Assembly: GCA_003024785.1 (NCBI GenBank)
Contig: PUQB01000407.1
Coordinates: 165,673-229,672 of the forward strand
Direction of reading: 5' to 3'
Length of the DNA stretch: 64,000 nucleotides
DNA from: Selaginella tamariscina
Lineage: Eukaryota > Streptophyta > Lycopodiopsida > Selaginellales > Selaginellaceae
In this document: positions 1 through 13,090 of the stretch, piece by piece
Layout: each line of letters starts with the position of its first letter
Position numbering within the stretch: the stretch's first letter is position 1
Translations under genes and position numbers: made by a program
The notes under the pieces: generated by a model
What the model was told of the DNA's origin: nothing
What the model saw: only the letters and a program-made list of their open reading frames with translations
Databases searched by the model: none

Positions 1-464
1 AGTGCTATTTTATTTTCACGTGGATAGTTTAAATTTGCCTGTAAGTATGATATTACTCTTCGAGTCATAAGAAGAAGCAATTCAAGATATCTAATGAAAA
101 ATTCCATCATGGTAATGTCGTTGGTAACTTGTAATAAATCGTTTACAGGCTTTACACGTTACGATTTAGGAGAGCTTATAAGTGTGTGTATGTGAGTGTG
201 CCCGTGTCTGAACTATCAAGAATCACGTTCAAAACATGGATGTGATTCTTTTACAGGATATATACACAATTGCAGCTGCAACTAATACTTCTGCAGAGCT
301 CACATGATCTGCCTGGGCCAAGATGACGTTCAAGTATAAAGAGCAGGTAAGGATTGTGAGAATGACATTCCAAACTACCTTCCACTGTACGACGGTTATT
401 AAACACCTAACTAGGGTTACACACGACAGACAACAAGCTTCAATATCTTGCTGTAGGTCACATT
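1..464. other. spacer downstream of the glycosyltransferase
   Basis: No gene is seen. The open frames here run antisense to the 3' end of the minus-strand glycosyltransferase or lie in its likely 3' untranslated region. Confidence 0.5.
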
Positions 465-2020
465 TCATTTACGTCTTAGATCGTTCAGGAAAGCCATCAG
501 GTTGCTATACGACATCCCTTCTTTCCTGTGTGTTGCTTTCCTGCCTAATCTCATTAAATCTTGGGCTCTTCTCTTCGTCTCTTTGCCTTCAACACTGTCC
601 ATCACTCTTGAAATCCCTCTCTGAATCTCTTCTTTTAATTAATTTACTCTCACTGTCTTTTGCAAGACAGATCCCAATCTTCCAGTCATGCTCCATGAGT
701 TTGCAGTTCATGTTTGCTCAAGTCCGTAAGGCCATCCTATCATAGGAACCCCATGCAAAGACTCTCCATTATGGAATTCCATCCACAATGGTGTAAGGAA
801 CGCTCCCACTGAAGAATGTGCAAGGACTTGTGGTTGTGGTACCCATGATGCAATGTATCCTCGTGGCTTTGTACGTTCTATAAGATCATTGTACTCTCTT
901 GTGGGAGTCCTCCAGTCACTAGATCGGATCTTAAAACCCACAGTAAGGGCTTCTTTGTCATCTCAAGAGCAGCAGATAACTCTTCGAACTGTTCCCTTGA
1001 CAAGACTGCTAAACTTCCAAATGATACATAAAGAACTGAGCCTTTCTCCTGGTGGTCTAGCCATTGTCTATATTCAGTGTCATGGGACCTAAAGATGGAC
1101 ATGAGAAAAAAAAAAAATGATATAGCGAGCATGATATATAAAGAAAAGCAGTTACACACAACATGCACGCACGCACACGAGCTTTAATCGTACCTGAGCA
1201 CAAGATTTGTTGTGGTCCAGCTGCCATAGATTCATTAAACAAGAACATCGGGCCTACGGGCACAAGCTTGTTCGAGTTCACTCCTCAGAAAGTCGAACGT
1301 CTCCCGCTCTAGATCATAAAACGAATTGACAAGAACCCATTCTGCTTTCTTAATAGAAGAGATCTCTTTATACTCATCTCCTTAATTAGCTCATCGTCTC
1401 CCGAGTAAAAGTCCGGAATAGCAGAAAGGGGTAACCGAGTAAGGCCTCCTATATAGTCAATAATTATCGAATTGACATCTCCAACTACATAAAGAGTTAG
1501 TATAAGAAGCTTAAATATATTCAATGCAATTACCTTTGGAAGATGTGACCCTTTGCTATCAGCTTCGGAATGTGATATTCCATGGTAACCCATGCGGCAT
1601 TTCCAGGCCACAAAATGGTACATGGAATACCAAGCTTGTTTGCCACATCCGGCACCCAATAGAAGAAATAGTCTGAGAGTATACAACTTACTGCCCCAAA
1701 TTTGATGGCAAGCTGCTGGACAAGTTGAGATACTGCAGGAACAAGCTCCTTCACAGAGTCTAAGTTCCACTGCCCTCGGTTCTTTATGCTACTCTCTGCA
1801 TCAAGCCCTCTGGGATCTTCCATGAGAATGGCACAGGAACAAGGTGAAGGTCCAGGCCTTGGGGTGCTTCCCAGTGTTTCATCATCTCCTCATGAACACT
1901 GTCAATGCTCACAAAGGAGACGGTGAAACCTTCCTGGCTTGTATAAACTTACAGAGCTGCATCATTGGAGATAGAGTGCCCTGTGCCGGAAAGGAGACAG
2001 ACAATATGGATCTTGCTCAT
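465..2020 (-). pseudogene. UDP-glycosyltransferase (family 1, PSPG box), frameshifted
   Basis: Family 1 plant UDP-glycosyltransferases move a sugar from a UDP-sugar to small molecules such as hormones or phenolics in the cytosol. The start is ATG at 2018-2020 (MSKIHIVCL). Three exons follow, about 2020-1534, 1484-1194 and 1088-465, with GT-AG introns of 49 and 105 bases. The N-terminal acceptor half includes LSDYFFYWVPDVANKLGIP. The C-terminal half holds VLYVSFGSLAVLS and the sugar-donor PSPG box starting WVPQPQVLAHSSVGAFLT. The box core, normally HCGWNS, is scrambled by a one-base gain and a two-base gain that restore frame at ESLHGVPMIGWPY. A base is lost right after EQ, and further shifts occur near 1950, near 620 and near 515. 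The true end is probably SNLMAFLNDLRRK followed by TGA at 465-467. The acceptor substrate cannot be told. Frameshifts could be decay or sequencing error. Confidence 0.88.
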
Positions 2021-5000
2021 GGTCAGCAAGTGATTGTGTGAGCAGAGTGTTGAATGGAGCTACAGATATAACGATACAGTAAGTGCCACGTGTCGGATTG
2101 ACTTGTTTCTATTTCATATTTTTAAAGTTGTGTCCAACAAACGCAACTACTACGACCGTCTCTTTGTGGACGTGCAGGTGAAGCATGACCATACACTCAC
2201 ACAATTAGTGGACACAATAATGATTTAAAAATCACTTAATTCATAATTAGGTGAATTAGTTAATTAAACATCATAGAATATTCTTAGGATAAAAGGATAT
2301 ACTTGCGCACGATAGAAACGTGAAACTGAGAAAAATATAAGATAAAAATTAATAAGTTTAAATTTCTTTAAAACATTTTTTGTTTGGCCTTAAAATTTAT
2401 TAAAAAAATTTACCCCTCCACGTCACCTGCCATTGAGGTCTGTATGTAAAATCATGCATTAACTTTAAAAGTATATCTCTTTTATTTTAAATTATAATAA
2501 ATATAAAATAAATAATAATAAAAACTAAGAAAGATAAACATAAATAAAATGTTAACCCTAAAGGTTTTATGTATATATTTATTATATTTTAAATGAAATC
2601 AAATATAAAAATAATAATTTAATAAATATTAAAGCGAAAAGAAATAAAATATATATAAAAATTTATGAATAAATTAAAAAACTTGTGAAAAACCATATGC
2701 ATTAACTTGAAGGTCTTTTATATATCTATCACATTGTAACTGTTAAAATATCTATATTATATAATGGGCGGACCAACCCAGGACGCACCTCAAATTAAGT
2801 TTATCCCTACGTGTGTGCCTACGTGCTCATTTTAATCAAAAGAAAATAAAAAACCAACACCCACCAACCTACTCCGATTGCACAATTAATCAAGTTTACT
2901 CCCCGTGAGTTGTGTCACTGATTATAGCGTGAAAGCAGGGCAACACTTGCATTAACCTATGTGTGTTATAACCTAAAGATTTCATATTGCATCAATTTGT
3001 ATAAAGCTTTTATTTAAAGAAAATATAAGAAGGTTGGATTAAATTCAATACTAACTCATAAAGTTAAACATTTTGAAGTTTTGCACATCCTCATCCATCC
3101 GCATAGATTACCATTGGGCTTTCCCTTGTCTCCACATATCTAAACGAATAACCCTTACTTTACATTATCCCTATCGAGTTAGCCATGTCATTGCATATCC
3201 ACAAAAAATGAATTCATATGTCATCCACAACTAAGTTTAATTCTATTGTTGTTGTAGTGAGCAATGTCTCTTGTTATTGTCCCTCTTGGCTACATTATCC
3301 ACATTTCTATCTTCTCCCACTCACCCTTGCTTCCACCACCTCCTCGTTGCTGGTGAAGGAAGAGAGAGGTCGGTGTTGTGATTGTGTATTACTCAATGTG
3401 TCCTTAAACTTGCTTTTTGACTAATCTTGGTCAAGCTCAATTTCTTTGTGTTTCTCATGCGTTTAATAAGTCATTAATATTTATGAAAGTGAATTTTCTG
3501 AAAGGAAAGTCATTATCTTAAAGATGCCTTAATACGTGAGAACAAAAGAGACAGAATATGCTTGAACATGCAATTGTTAAAGCTGAATGTTTTGGTTTTT
3601 AAAATTCGTCACGTACTTTTAAAGATAATAATGAGACACTTCTTGTCTTATGTCAAAAGTAATGTTGTGTAATAACTAGTATGCAATTTAATTAGCAATC
3701 TCTTGCTCCATTACTAGTGTATTGTTCACATTTTTCAAATCCTGTTAAAACATATATTCAACCCTTCACTAATGAATGTTTTTCCATCCCAAATTGTTGA
3801 ATATTCTTAATTTATACAAGCATAGAGTTCTCTTTGTGAAGAATTTATATCCTTATAAGATAGTCGAATGTGTTCCTATGGGACGCATACAATTGGTAGA
3901 TATGAGACCTATTACTATTTTATGTTACCTCATTAATTAATCTAATAACACACATTAATTCATTCAAAACTGTTTCAACTCTTTCTTCATGGCAAAGTTC
4001 ATTTTAACATATGTTACTATGTTCTTTTTAATATATTAAATGCATAATTAAACTACTTGTTATTGGTAAAATCTTCTTTATAACTGCCATTAAAAATTAT
4101 TCATGGTCAATTATAATTGCTCTAGGCATGTGCTTTGAGAAGTGCCCTAAAAAAATGAATATAAAGCATTTTTTATATATAGTCTTTCTCAATTTTATCT
4201 CTCAAAAATAAAACACAAAATAATGCATTGGTAAATGCCAACCTAACCATATGCATTATGAATTTGAATCATGAATAAAAGATCAATATTATTTAAGTAT
4301 TGTGCAAATAACATATGTAACATACTGATTTGTATGATATATCGAGCACATTAAATGACTAATGAAAACTCATCATCCCTAAATAATCATGCATAATATT
4401 TTTCTTATGCAATTCATTAAAAAAAAACTTTCAAAAGAATATCCATTCAATTCATTATCTCTCAACAATGCTTTAACATTATATATATCTTGAGATATTA
4501 AGTGAGTATTGAGGTTGGCTTTGGCCAAATCATCCTTGGTGGAGCATTAAATTTGACATTTGCTCGATGGTTATGGCTTCTTTATTTGACATGATTCAAC
4601 ATAAAAGATATTTTGATATATTTGTTAGTTGTGAGCAGTAGACTTCATTAACACCCATCATGATAATATGCTTCATTTCCGATTTATTCCTAACAAACCA
4701 AAGACATCTTATACACTTCATACTCGTTTTGTTTTTACGATTCTTATCATCCAATTTATGTATAACCATATATGAGTAGAACAAAGACATACTTTGTAAA
4801 CTTAATCAAATTTAAACTTATTTAATCCTAAGTGATTGACATCATAATTCTACATTATATTGCAGATTTTACCTCTTCCAAGGTAGAGTAAGTGTCATTT
4901 TTTAAGTGGTTTAAGAGCCATGGTTATTCACTCAATCTAAATTAATTTGAAACCTCAAAAATCAAACTAAATATTTATCACATAATAAAAAAAAATATTC

Positions 5001-6950
5001 CATTTGAAATTAACTTTCAAAGGAAATGATTTGTTCACTTTATATAATTTGACATGAGAATTAATTTTCTGAGTTAAACATATATTACACCACTTAAGTA
5101 ATCTAATCAATTAGTGTTTTAAAGCGGATTTTAATGTCAAAGTTGGGCCCATTTAATATTTAAATGACTTTTCAAGTATGTTTTTTTACGGTTCCATCTC
5201 CATCATCATGTGTCACATTAATAAGTTTATAACGTGACATCAATATAAAAGATTTATGGCACATGCGGACCAGATTAAGTTTATTTAATTCCGCGGACCC
5301 ACCGTTATGCCTACAGCTCATTGTTTTAGAAATAAAATCAAAAAGGAAAACACTCAACCCCCAAAATTCAAAAATTAAATTAATTGTAATGGCTATGGTG
5401 TGATACGCTCACTCCATTCCCTTCCTAGTTCCATTTGTTGTGCATGCAACCAAGCCTATTATATATATATATGTAATATCAAAAAATATGAACCTTAATC
5501 TCCTTTGTGATATCCTCTTGACTTGCTAATTCTTCATCATGGAATGGTGTCTGTAATCAAAATGTAAATATACTCAATACATATGCACATACAAAACATA
5601 TACTTTCTATGGATGTCTTCTTCTGATTACTATGTTATTGTTGGTACTTCATTATCTGTATAATCAACATGTACGTACAATATCACATATGCATACACTC
5701 CTCCACATGTATAATAATTAGTATATTATTAATTAAATATTTATTATTAAAGATACATAATCATCATAAAGATCATTATTAAACATATATGTTAATTATA
5801 ATATATAGACAATAATTACATAATCACATATATATTATACACATATAACCTATATATATACAAAATTGTTTTAAATTTGAGTGAAAACAAATCATAAGAA
5901 AGTTGTATATATATAGATATGGATACATATTAGATTGTGCATGTTTAGTCAGTATATGTGTGTGCACTTTTAAATGGTATTTATCCATCTGTATGTATGT
6001 ATAAGTGTGTGTAGCTCTTACTAAGTTTAATACATAAAGGATAATACCCATGTCTCGGATGTGTATATAATGTATGTATATATTATACATGTGTGTATAA
6101 ATGTATCAAAGATGGATATGAAACCTGCTCTCCAACGTGTCATTTTCATGCTACATATATATATAATATACACACATCTATCTTGCATATGCATGTCTCT
6201 GTGTATCTCAAGTCGTCCGATCCATATGAACCAATGCATGAATGTTACATTAAACCATCCAATTACTCCCAACGAAGTATGTAATATAAGAATTACTATA
6301 TAAATTATATACTATGGAATTACAGGGATGTTAATTAATCTAAATTAGATTAATTAACTTAATTTGAATATTTAACCGGCAGATTTCCTTATACATTTAC
6401 TTTTCGGAGGGTCCCTTCTAAATCAACAATGAATGGGATTTTAAAAATTTTGAACTGGTCAAACCATGGGAGTCCCGGGACTTTACGAACCCAAGGTGTA
6501 ATGTTCCACGCATATGGATCTTGGAAAAGAACAGCTCAACTTGAGGTAGGTGGATACCATCTTATGCAAAATATGACTTCATGAATGATGTTCTTCTATT
6601 AGAAGTCTCAGGAGTTAGTGCATGATTGTACTAGCAAAAGATCAAATACATAGTTACTGATATATAAGACATTAAGAGTGATATTTAATATATAGTAGTT
6701 AATAAATTAAATAAATAAAAAATCAATTATATATATAGTGTACTTTTCATATCATACATCATGCACTTATTTACTATATATAAACAAGCTCATGTCCATG
6801 TTTCACAATATTTGAGTTTATAATATATGTATTGACATATTTATTATATATATCATTAATTTATAGAAATCCACTATTTATATTTTATAGTTAGATATAT
6901 TAATATATTTTTAATTTGATTTAATTAATAAAACGTTATATCTCAACTTT
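2021..6950. other. AT-rich intergenic DNA
   Basis: No convincing gene is seen. The stretch is rich in A/T runs and TA/CATA microsatellite-like DNA, strongest at 5450-5480 and 5820-6300. The short open frames show no domain and lie in low-complexity sequence. The glycosyltransferase promoter should lie just above 2020, but no clear element is recognised. Confidence 0.5.
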
Positions 6951-6959
6951 TTTACAATT

Positions 6960-7560
6960 AATGTTTTTAGATGAAGTTGAAAAATATAAAACTTTCTAAG
7001 GATATATTCATTACTTAAATATAATATATTATTAGAATATTAAATCCTCAATATTTAAGCCCCTTTAACTTAAACAAAGAATATTATCAACGTTTTTATA
7101 ATTAATATTTTAAGGTTGAAATAAATTCTGAATCATCCAATTAAGATGTATAGATGTAATATGTCTTAAGAATAGTCTCCCTCACGAGTGAAACAATTAA
7201 TGTATATAATATACAATGGTTAACATTGATTACGTAAATTAACGTTTTTATTTAGTGTGAATAATTATGTGTATATACTTATATACATGTGTAATGCACA
7301 ACGAATAGTAATTACACAAACTATAAGTTAAAATATTAATCTTAAATTTTAATTATAAATATTAAAAAAATGCATATGCATATATTTTAAATTTATAAAT
7401 ATACACAAATGAATTTAAATATTTATGAAAACCCTTTTATTCATTACCGGAGTGCAGGAACATACAAATTAATGTATTAAAATTGGTCGTGGAGTATGAA
7501 TATAATAGGCAAACCCAAAAAAGAAGTCCCAATTGCATTTGCATAATGAGAAACTTCATA
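6960..7560. repeat. duplicated flank of the transporter tandem unit (outermost copy)
   Basis: This stretch aligns by eye with about 40,080-40,770 upstream of transporter copy B. Shared landmarks include the run about 'ttaagcccctttaacttaaac' near 7060, 'ctgaatcatccaattaag' near 7130, 'agtaattacac' near 7305 and 'ggagtgcaggaacat' near 7449. Its first part also matches the end of the window (about 63,790-64,000). It probably marks the left edge of the tandem unit that holds transporter copy A, later separated from the gene by insertions at 7.6-17 kb. Confidence 0.65.
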
Positions 7561-9600
7561 AGTACTAGTACATTATAATTGTTTGTAGTGAGGAAAGAGT
7601 GTCACTATTTCATGTAACGATGGATATTGCATCACAAATATAGAGATTCCCAATTGAACCCTTGTAAACACTATTATACAATCAGTCATCATGAAGACAT
7701 GAATGTGTATGATTCCAAACCCCAAACCTGAAATTCACATTGTGTTATAAAAGAAACCTTAAAGAAATCATATTTATTAATATTAAGGCATAAGCTCACT
7801 CCATCAAACTAGAACAAATGTTTAATCTTTAAGTTTTAAGGAAATTAAGAATTCCTCAAACTCATCTACTTTATCTTGCATGTTTAATAATTTTGTTTCA
7901 CTAAGTCTTTTAAGTTCACATCAACTTCATAATCTACATCCCTTTAATTTTTTATAGCATGAATGAGACTTTAAATTATCATAATAATACATCAACTTTT
8001 CTATGTTTTCAAACTTTAATAACTTTTATATTAGTCTAGATAAGGGTCTATATACTCCAGTTCCTCTTTGCAACAACATAATTTAATTAAGAACACATGA
8101 AATAAACTATTGTAGCTCAGGAAATTGAGATTCATATTTTATATCATTTTATTTTAAAAAGATGCATGTTTTTATCTTTAACAACTTCTAAACAATCTAA
8201 AAACTTATATATTATTCAATGGGATTTCTTTACATCTTCAAGGTATTAAGGTTAATAAACTAAAATACTTATACCACAATGAGCCACAGATGGTAGATTC
8301 GATCATGAAGGTCACAACCAAACCGATTTGTTTGTGAAATGGACTCTACACTATGAAATTCATAATTTGTTAAAAGGTTATCATAAGGGCTTTTGATAAT
8401 GTGTTTCTATGTGTATTATAAATAATATTTATAAGTGATACATAATGTGGTATTTTCACCATCTTATATAGTGTTATCATAATCAACTTGTAGTGTGACA
8501 AGTTAGATGTTAAAGATAGTGTTAAATGTAGTGGTTTTTATTGAGAATTGTGGTGTATTTGGTAATGATATGAAAGTGCCGTTCTTTGTGGTTTATGCAG
8601 CAGTAAATAAAGCAGCATATTTGAATATTAAAATCATAAATATTTAATTCATATAACAAATGGAGTAGAAGCCGTATTTGTTAAATAGCCATAGTAAAGA
8701 AACGTCCACTATGGAATTACAACCGAATCTCCCAAGGTTAGTATGAAATACATTCCAGGTTTAAAAATTAAGGCTATGCCATACGGATTTGTCGACTTTG
8801 ATCACACCTTTAGCGGTTTCTCTGTGTGCAACGTGGTTAATTACATTAGCGAACCACATTCTTGAGGTAAGATTGAATACTTTTGCTTCTGTTGTTTTGT
8901 TATATTCTACAACAAATGATTTTAATGTCACTAACAAAAGCGACTCCTTTAGCTTTTGGAGAAGAATGCTTCCCAAGAGTTTATAGCCCTCAATGTGATG
9001 ATAATCAAACCTAACTTCTTAGTTGTCAAGCAATTGTCTTAAATAGTATGAATCATTAAATTAAAAGTGTGAATTTGAACTTTTATTATGTAGTCAGGTG
9101 GATGTTCCTCTTCCACAATTTGAGTGTCACTGTTAGTGCATGGATCTTTTTTGTTTCCTATGGAATATTTCCTTCTCGCTCAGAGATAGATTTGGATTCA
9201 TTGCATGTCCTTTTGCAAATAGAAATAGAACCATATGTAAACAATACAAGAAATCAAATACAGATACATTACCTTTTGCGAATTTGGGATTGTTTTTGAA
9301 AGTTTGTTCTTATCAATAGAGGTGCGCTAAGGTTTGTTGGAGTTGATAGGTTGGTCTTGACCGTATAGGCCTTGTCATGTAAGTTGAAAACAAATTAATT
9401 AAATTACCAACCCTTGAAGGTTGGTACCCCAAATAAGTTCTTCCTCCTTTGAATCACTCTCAGAGTCATTATGGTCCACATCTCCTAGCCTCTGAGTTGC
9501 CACATATGTTAGCCATCCCTTAATTTATAAAAGAAATTTAATTACTTTTTGAGAATTTGATATAGCTCGTCATCCACCAATCAAAGTTTGTTTGGTTGAC
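7561..9600. other. inserted DNA without a recognisable gene
   Basis: This is the left part of a roughly 9.5 kb block absent from the matching place upstream of copy B. Short open frames at 8761-8976 (minus) and 9069-9299 (plus) show no recognised domain. The base composition becomes less AT-rich from about 8.7 kb on. Confidence 0.4.
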
Positions 9601-11000
9601 TATCTTGTTTTGTCCTACCTATAATGTTGTCATCCTCAGTTGCTGTAGGCTACATAGAGGAGGGCTTCAAAGAATAATGTTATTGTCTTCAAACTCTGGA
9701 TTTGTTTCACTTGAATCTACATCTTCATGTCTCTGCACAACAAAGTTTAAAATTTTTTGAAATGTCTAACACAACAGATAACTTTCCTTTTATGAATTTG
9801 GAATGGGGGCCATGTTGATTGGTGTGTCAACGTCCTGTAACTTATTCCCCAGTTTCTTGGTATTACTACCACTAGCTTCCTGCAAATCAAACGTCTTATG
9901 TACAATACATGTAGGTAATGATGAGTTCACAATGTGAAGTACATCATTGTGGCTGTCAGTGGCTTTAGCTTTTTGTTACTGGACATCACTAGTGACCGCG
10001 TTAAGCTTGCTTGAAATTCCCTTATTTGTTGTATCCTGCAAATTACATACTCCAACTTGTGGTTAATAATGCCACATGACCGTCCAAACAATTGTTACCA
10101 AATCATATGATTGCAAATTTCATTGTTTCTTGGCAGGAGGGCCCATGTTCTCAAGAGGAGGAGAGTTGTCTTTTTCTTCCTCAAAATCAAAGCTATCAAA
10201 GCTTTCATCCTTGTTGCATGGCCTAGTGCAACATTCAAGCCATGCAACAAGCATTTGCGTGCAAACATGAAATCCGTCAACCTGTAGATATTGAGACCAT
10301 CTTACCTCTAGCTCCAGCTGAGAAACAAGATAGGATGGCAGCCCTCTTCTGACTTCAGACCTTGTTGGAATGGAATAAGCAAGTCCTTTGTTATGTGGAC
10401 TTTGGTAACAATTTTGACATGCAGAACTTTGTATGGATGATTTTTGTTCTCTACCTCTCCCACGACCACCGCTATGCCAACCTGTTACAAAAAACATGGG
10501 TCAAGTAAGGAAACATAAAGAATTAATCCATAGCTTGACTTGCCTTCTTCTCCTTCTAGTAGTGTGCTTTAGCATGCGTGCAAAGTAGAGTTGTATAAAG
10601 AATTCCATATCAACACCTTTTAACTTCCTCTCATACGCCATCAAGTCCACCATTGTTGTTTTCAAATATATTGCCTCTCCAAGCATCCCTCCGCCTCTAT
10701 AGACCAACTGAAGTGGGTGAGCTTAAGGCCTATTTCCTTCTTTGCAATTGCTTTGGTTTTGGCGAGCACTTCTGGCCGTAGAGGCGCTCAATAAGCTGGG
10801 CCCTACGTGGCTGATACTTGGCCGCATGCCTTCCCTTGAACTTCGCTGCCCAGAAATTGGGGAACTTAGCTTTCACAGCAGCTCGTATCTCCTTTGCAAA
10901 AATCACTCTCCCTGCTCTCAAATCTATGGAGCATGAACTCAAACTCAGGCGCCATTAGTCATAGCTCGCTCACCTCCATGAATGTGCACTTTGGTTTGGC
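9600..11000 (-). pseudogene. unrecognised decayed coding region
   Basis: The minus strand reads as several protein-like pieces in series. A basic segment lies at 10,942-10,730 (RVIFAKEIRAAVKAKFPNFW and a Lys/Arg-rich tail). A second lies at 10,707-10,501 (MVDLMAYERKLKGVDMEFF). A third, at 10,497-10,120, ends in an acidic stretch (KDESFDSFDFEEEKD). Hydrophilic pieces near 10,040-9,790 follow a possible intron acceptor (ttgcag at 10,035-10,040). No family is recognised. The mix of basic and acidic blocks and nearby frameshifts suits a decayed transposon or captured host gene. It lies inside the block inserted upstream of transporter copy A. Confidence 0.3.
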
Positions 11001-11499
11001 TGTCGTGTATTTAAACTTTGGGTTTTGTTGGTGGTGGAACTGAAGTAGAGATGGGCGTGTTCATTGAGGATTTCACAAATTGCACAATGGCTATGGCTGT
11101 ACCTTGCTTGATCCCCACATCAGACAAGTCCCTTGTAGACATACCAACAAGGCCCACACCAGTGATCTACTCAACCTAAACTCCTGACAACAAACTAAAT
11201 GTATATGTATGTATGCATTATGTACATGTGTGAAAAAATAATAATCAACAAAATCATTTTCACAAGATCCGAACTTGCCTTGTAGTAGGGCGCCCACCTC
11301 CTAGACGCTCATGGATGCGAAGCTCATGCCTGTCACTTTCAGTCGATTTGAGTGTTCTATGCGTGTCACTTCACTAAACAAAAATACAAAAACGAAACCT
11401 TACTACGTTAACTCTTGGATGGAATATACTAGATTTTGTGTTTTAGTGGCTTAGTTGGCAAAGTTAACAACGACGGCTATGTCACTCAATAGCCTTCTC

Positions 11500-13090
11500 A
11501 AAAACTGTGTGGCCGACTAAATTAAATTAAATGTGGTCCAAAGGAACCAAGTCAAAGTTCCACATCTTAGTCCATGACCATGCGCAAAGAGTATTTTGTC
11601 AATGGCCAGCAAGTTAGCAAAAGTGCATGGAGGTGGCACAATCGACAACCAATTGAACATGAAGGTGGCTCTATTGTTCATTGAGATTATGTGTGTCAGT
11701 GTTGGAAATGCATTGCAAGTAATGGGGAGGAAAGAAAATTTTTCACTAAGTCCAGTTTCTACAACCATCTCCACCTCATTCACAAAGCAAAACTCTCTTC
11801 CCATCATATTCCCAAAGCCATGGAGAGCGACGAGTACCATGACGCAACCCCCTGTTCAACAACATGGCAATAGTGTTAGCTTGATACTTGATGCACTAGT
11901 GGCAGAGGACCTAAAGAACCATGCTCAAAGAGGATTCAGAATTTGAGGGTACGTAGAGGTTGAGGAGGGTAGTGATGAAAAGCATTATTTAGATTCGGGG
12001 GTGCCTACCCCTGCTACACCCAAGTTATGTTGTTCCTTTGATTACAATCATGTATTCGAGGCAATTAGGACACAAAGTTTGCAAGCATTGTTTGGAGAAA
12101 GGTGGGGTGACTTAAAGGTTTTGTGCTCTTTGCACGCGCTGGATCATCTTTTAAGCGAGATAGGTATGCTAGAACCAAGACAACACGATTTTTGTTGTCA
12201 CAAAGACCACCTCACTTTTGCTTTTGGACTTTGTGATGAATTATGTGGTTGTGCAGGTAAGGTTTACATAGATTTGTCTTCTTCTCTCCAAATTTACAGG
12301 GTTTGTTCACTTCTACATTTAGGGTTCCTCATCCCAAGTGCGAAACTTGAAAGGAGAAATGCTTTGTCTGTGGAGTAGAGATCAGGTAAGCAATCTCATT
12401 TTACTATGTTCCACTTGTTGATCGCCTCTGATTAAGAGCAAAGGTCATATCCATATGTTGGGATGATTTGTGCCCATGGAGGGCACGTAATACTTGGTGG
12501 GGAAAAGATGTGCACAAATGTCCTCACAAAATAGCAGAAATCTGGGAAGAGAGCAAGCCTTTTTTATTCCGAGCAAGAGTTTGAATTGCCAATTAAGTAC
12601 GGCTGTTGCGAAGAATTCATAAGGCAATGGCCGACAAAGAACCCTTGTATAGCGGGCGTGGTAGCCGGTGGTAGCCAATGATCATGGCATGTACACTATG
12701 AAATGCCCTTTCTGTGAATCCTAGCTTCAAGCACCTTAAAGAATGGTCAAAGGCGATCCAAGAAACTTGGCACTTCAATTGCATTGGGATGGATTCTAGA
12801 GTGCCAGAACACCACAAAGAAGCTCAGGTGGTATAAACATGCAAGTTTTGAATCCAGGTCTATAAGGAGCTGCTCATTCAACGAACTCTACCAATTATGT
12901 TCATTCCAAAATCAAAAGTTGATTCTAGATGCATTAATGGATTTGATGTTGAAGGAGCTAATCTCCTTGTTTATGGAAGGCATGGAAGTAGAGTACGCTC
13001 TTGAGGCTAACCACTATGCAAGCATGCTGAAGAAGTTTCATCTAAGAGTGTTGTTGCTGATCACCAAGCGCAGTGTGAGATTTTGAAGCT
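11500..13090 (+). pseudogene. unrecognised decayed coding region with a zinc-finger-like patch
   Basis: The plus strand carries protein-like segments in different frames. One at 11,691-11,873 reads CQCWKCIASNGEERKFF followed by a His-rich stretch (FYNHLHLIHKA), spaced like a C2H2 or BED-type finger. Another at 12,001-12,378 is Cys/His-rich (HDFCCHKDHLTFAFGLC). A third at 12,784-13,086 holds a Leu-rich stretch (LILDALMDLMLKELISLF). The finger-like pattern is seen directly; its reading as a DNA-binding domain of a transposon protein is inference. I cannot assign a family. Confidence 0.3.

Noticed and set aside
323..745. 140-codon plus-strand frame
   Set aside because: It is antisense to the last exon of the glycosyltransferase.
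2760..5430. Possible direct repeats (about 2,760-2,900 and 5,260-5,420) flanking a small element
   Set aside because: Similarity is limited to short words such as 'attaagttta' and 'gctcatt'; too weak to claim terminal repeats.
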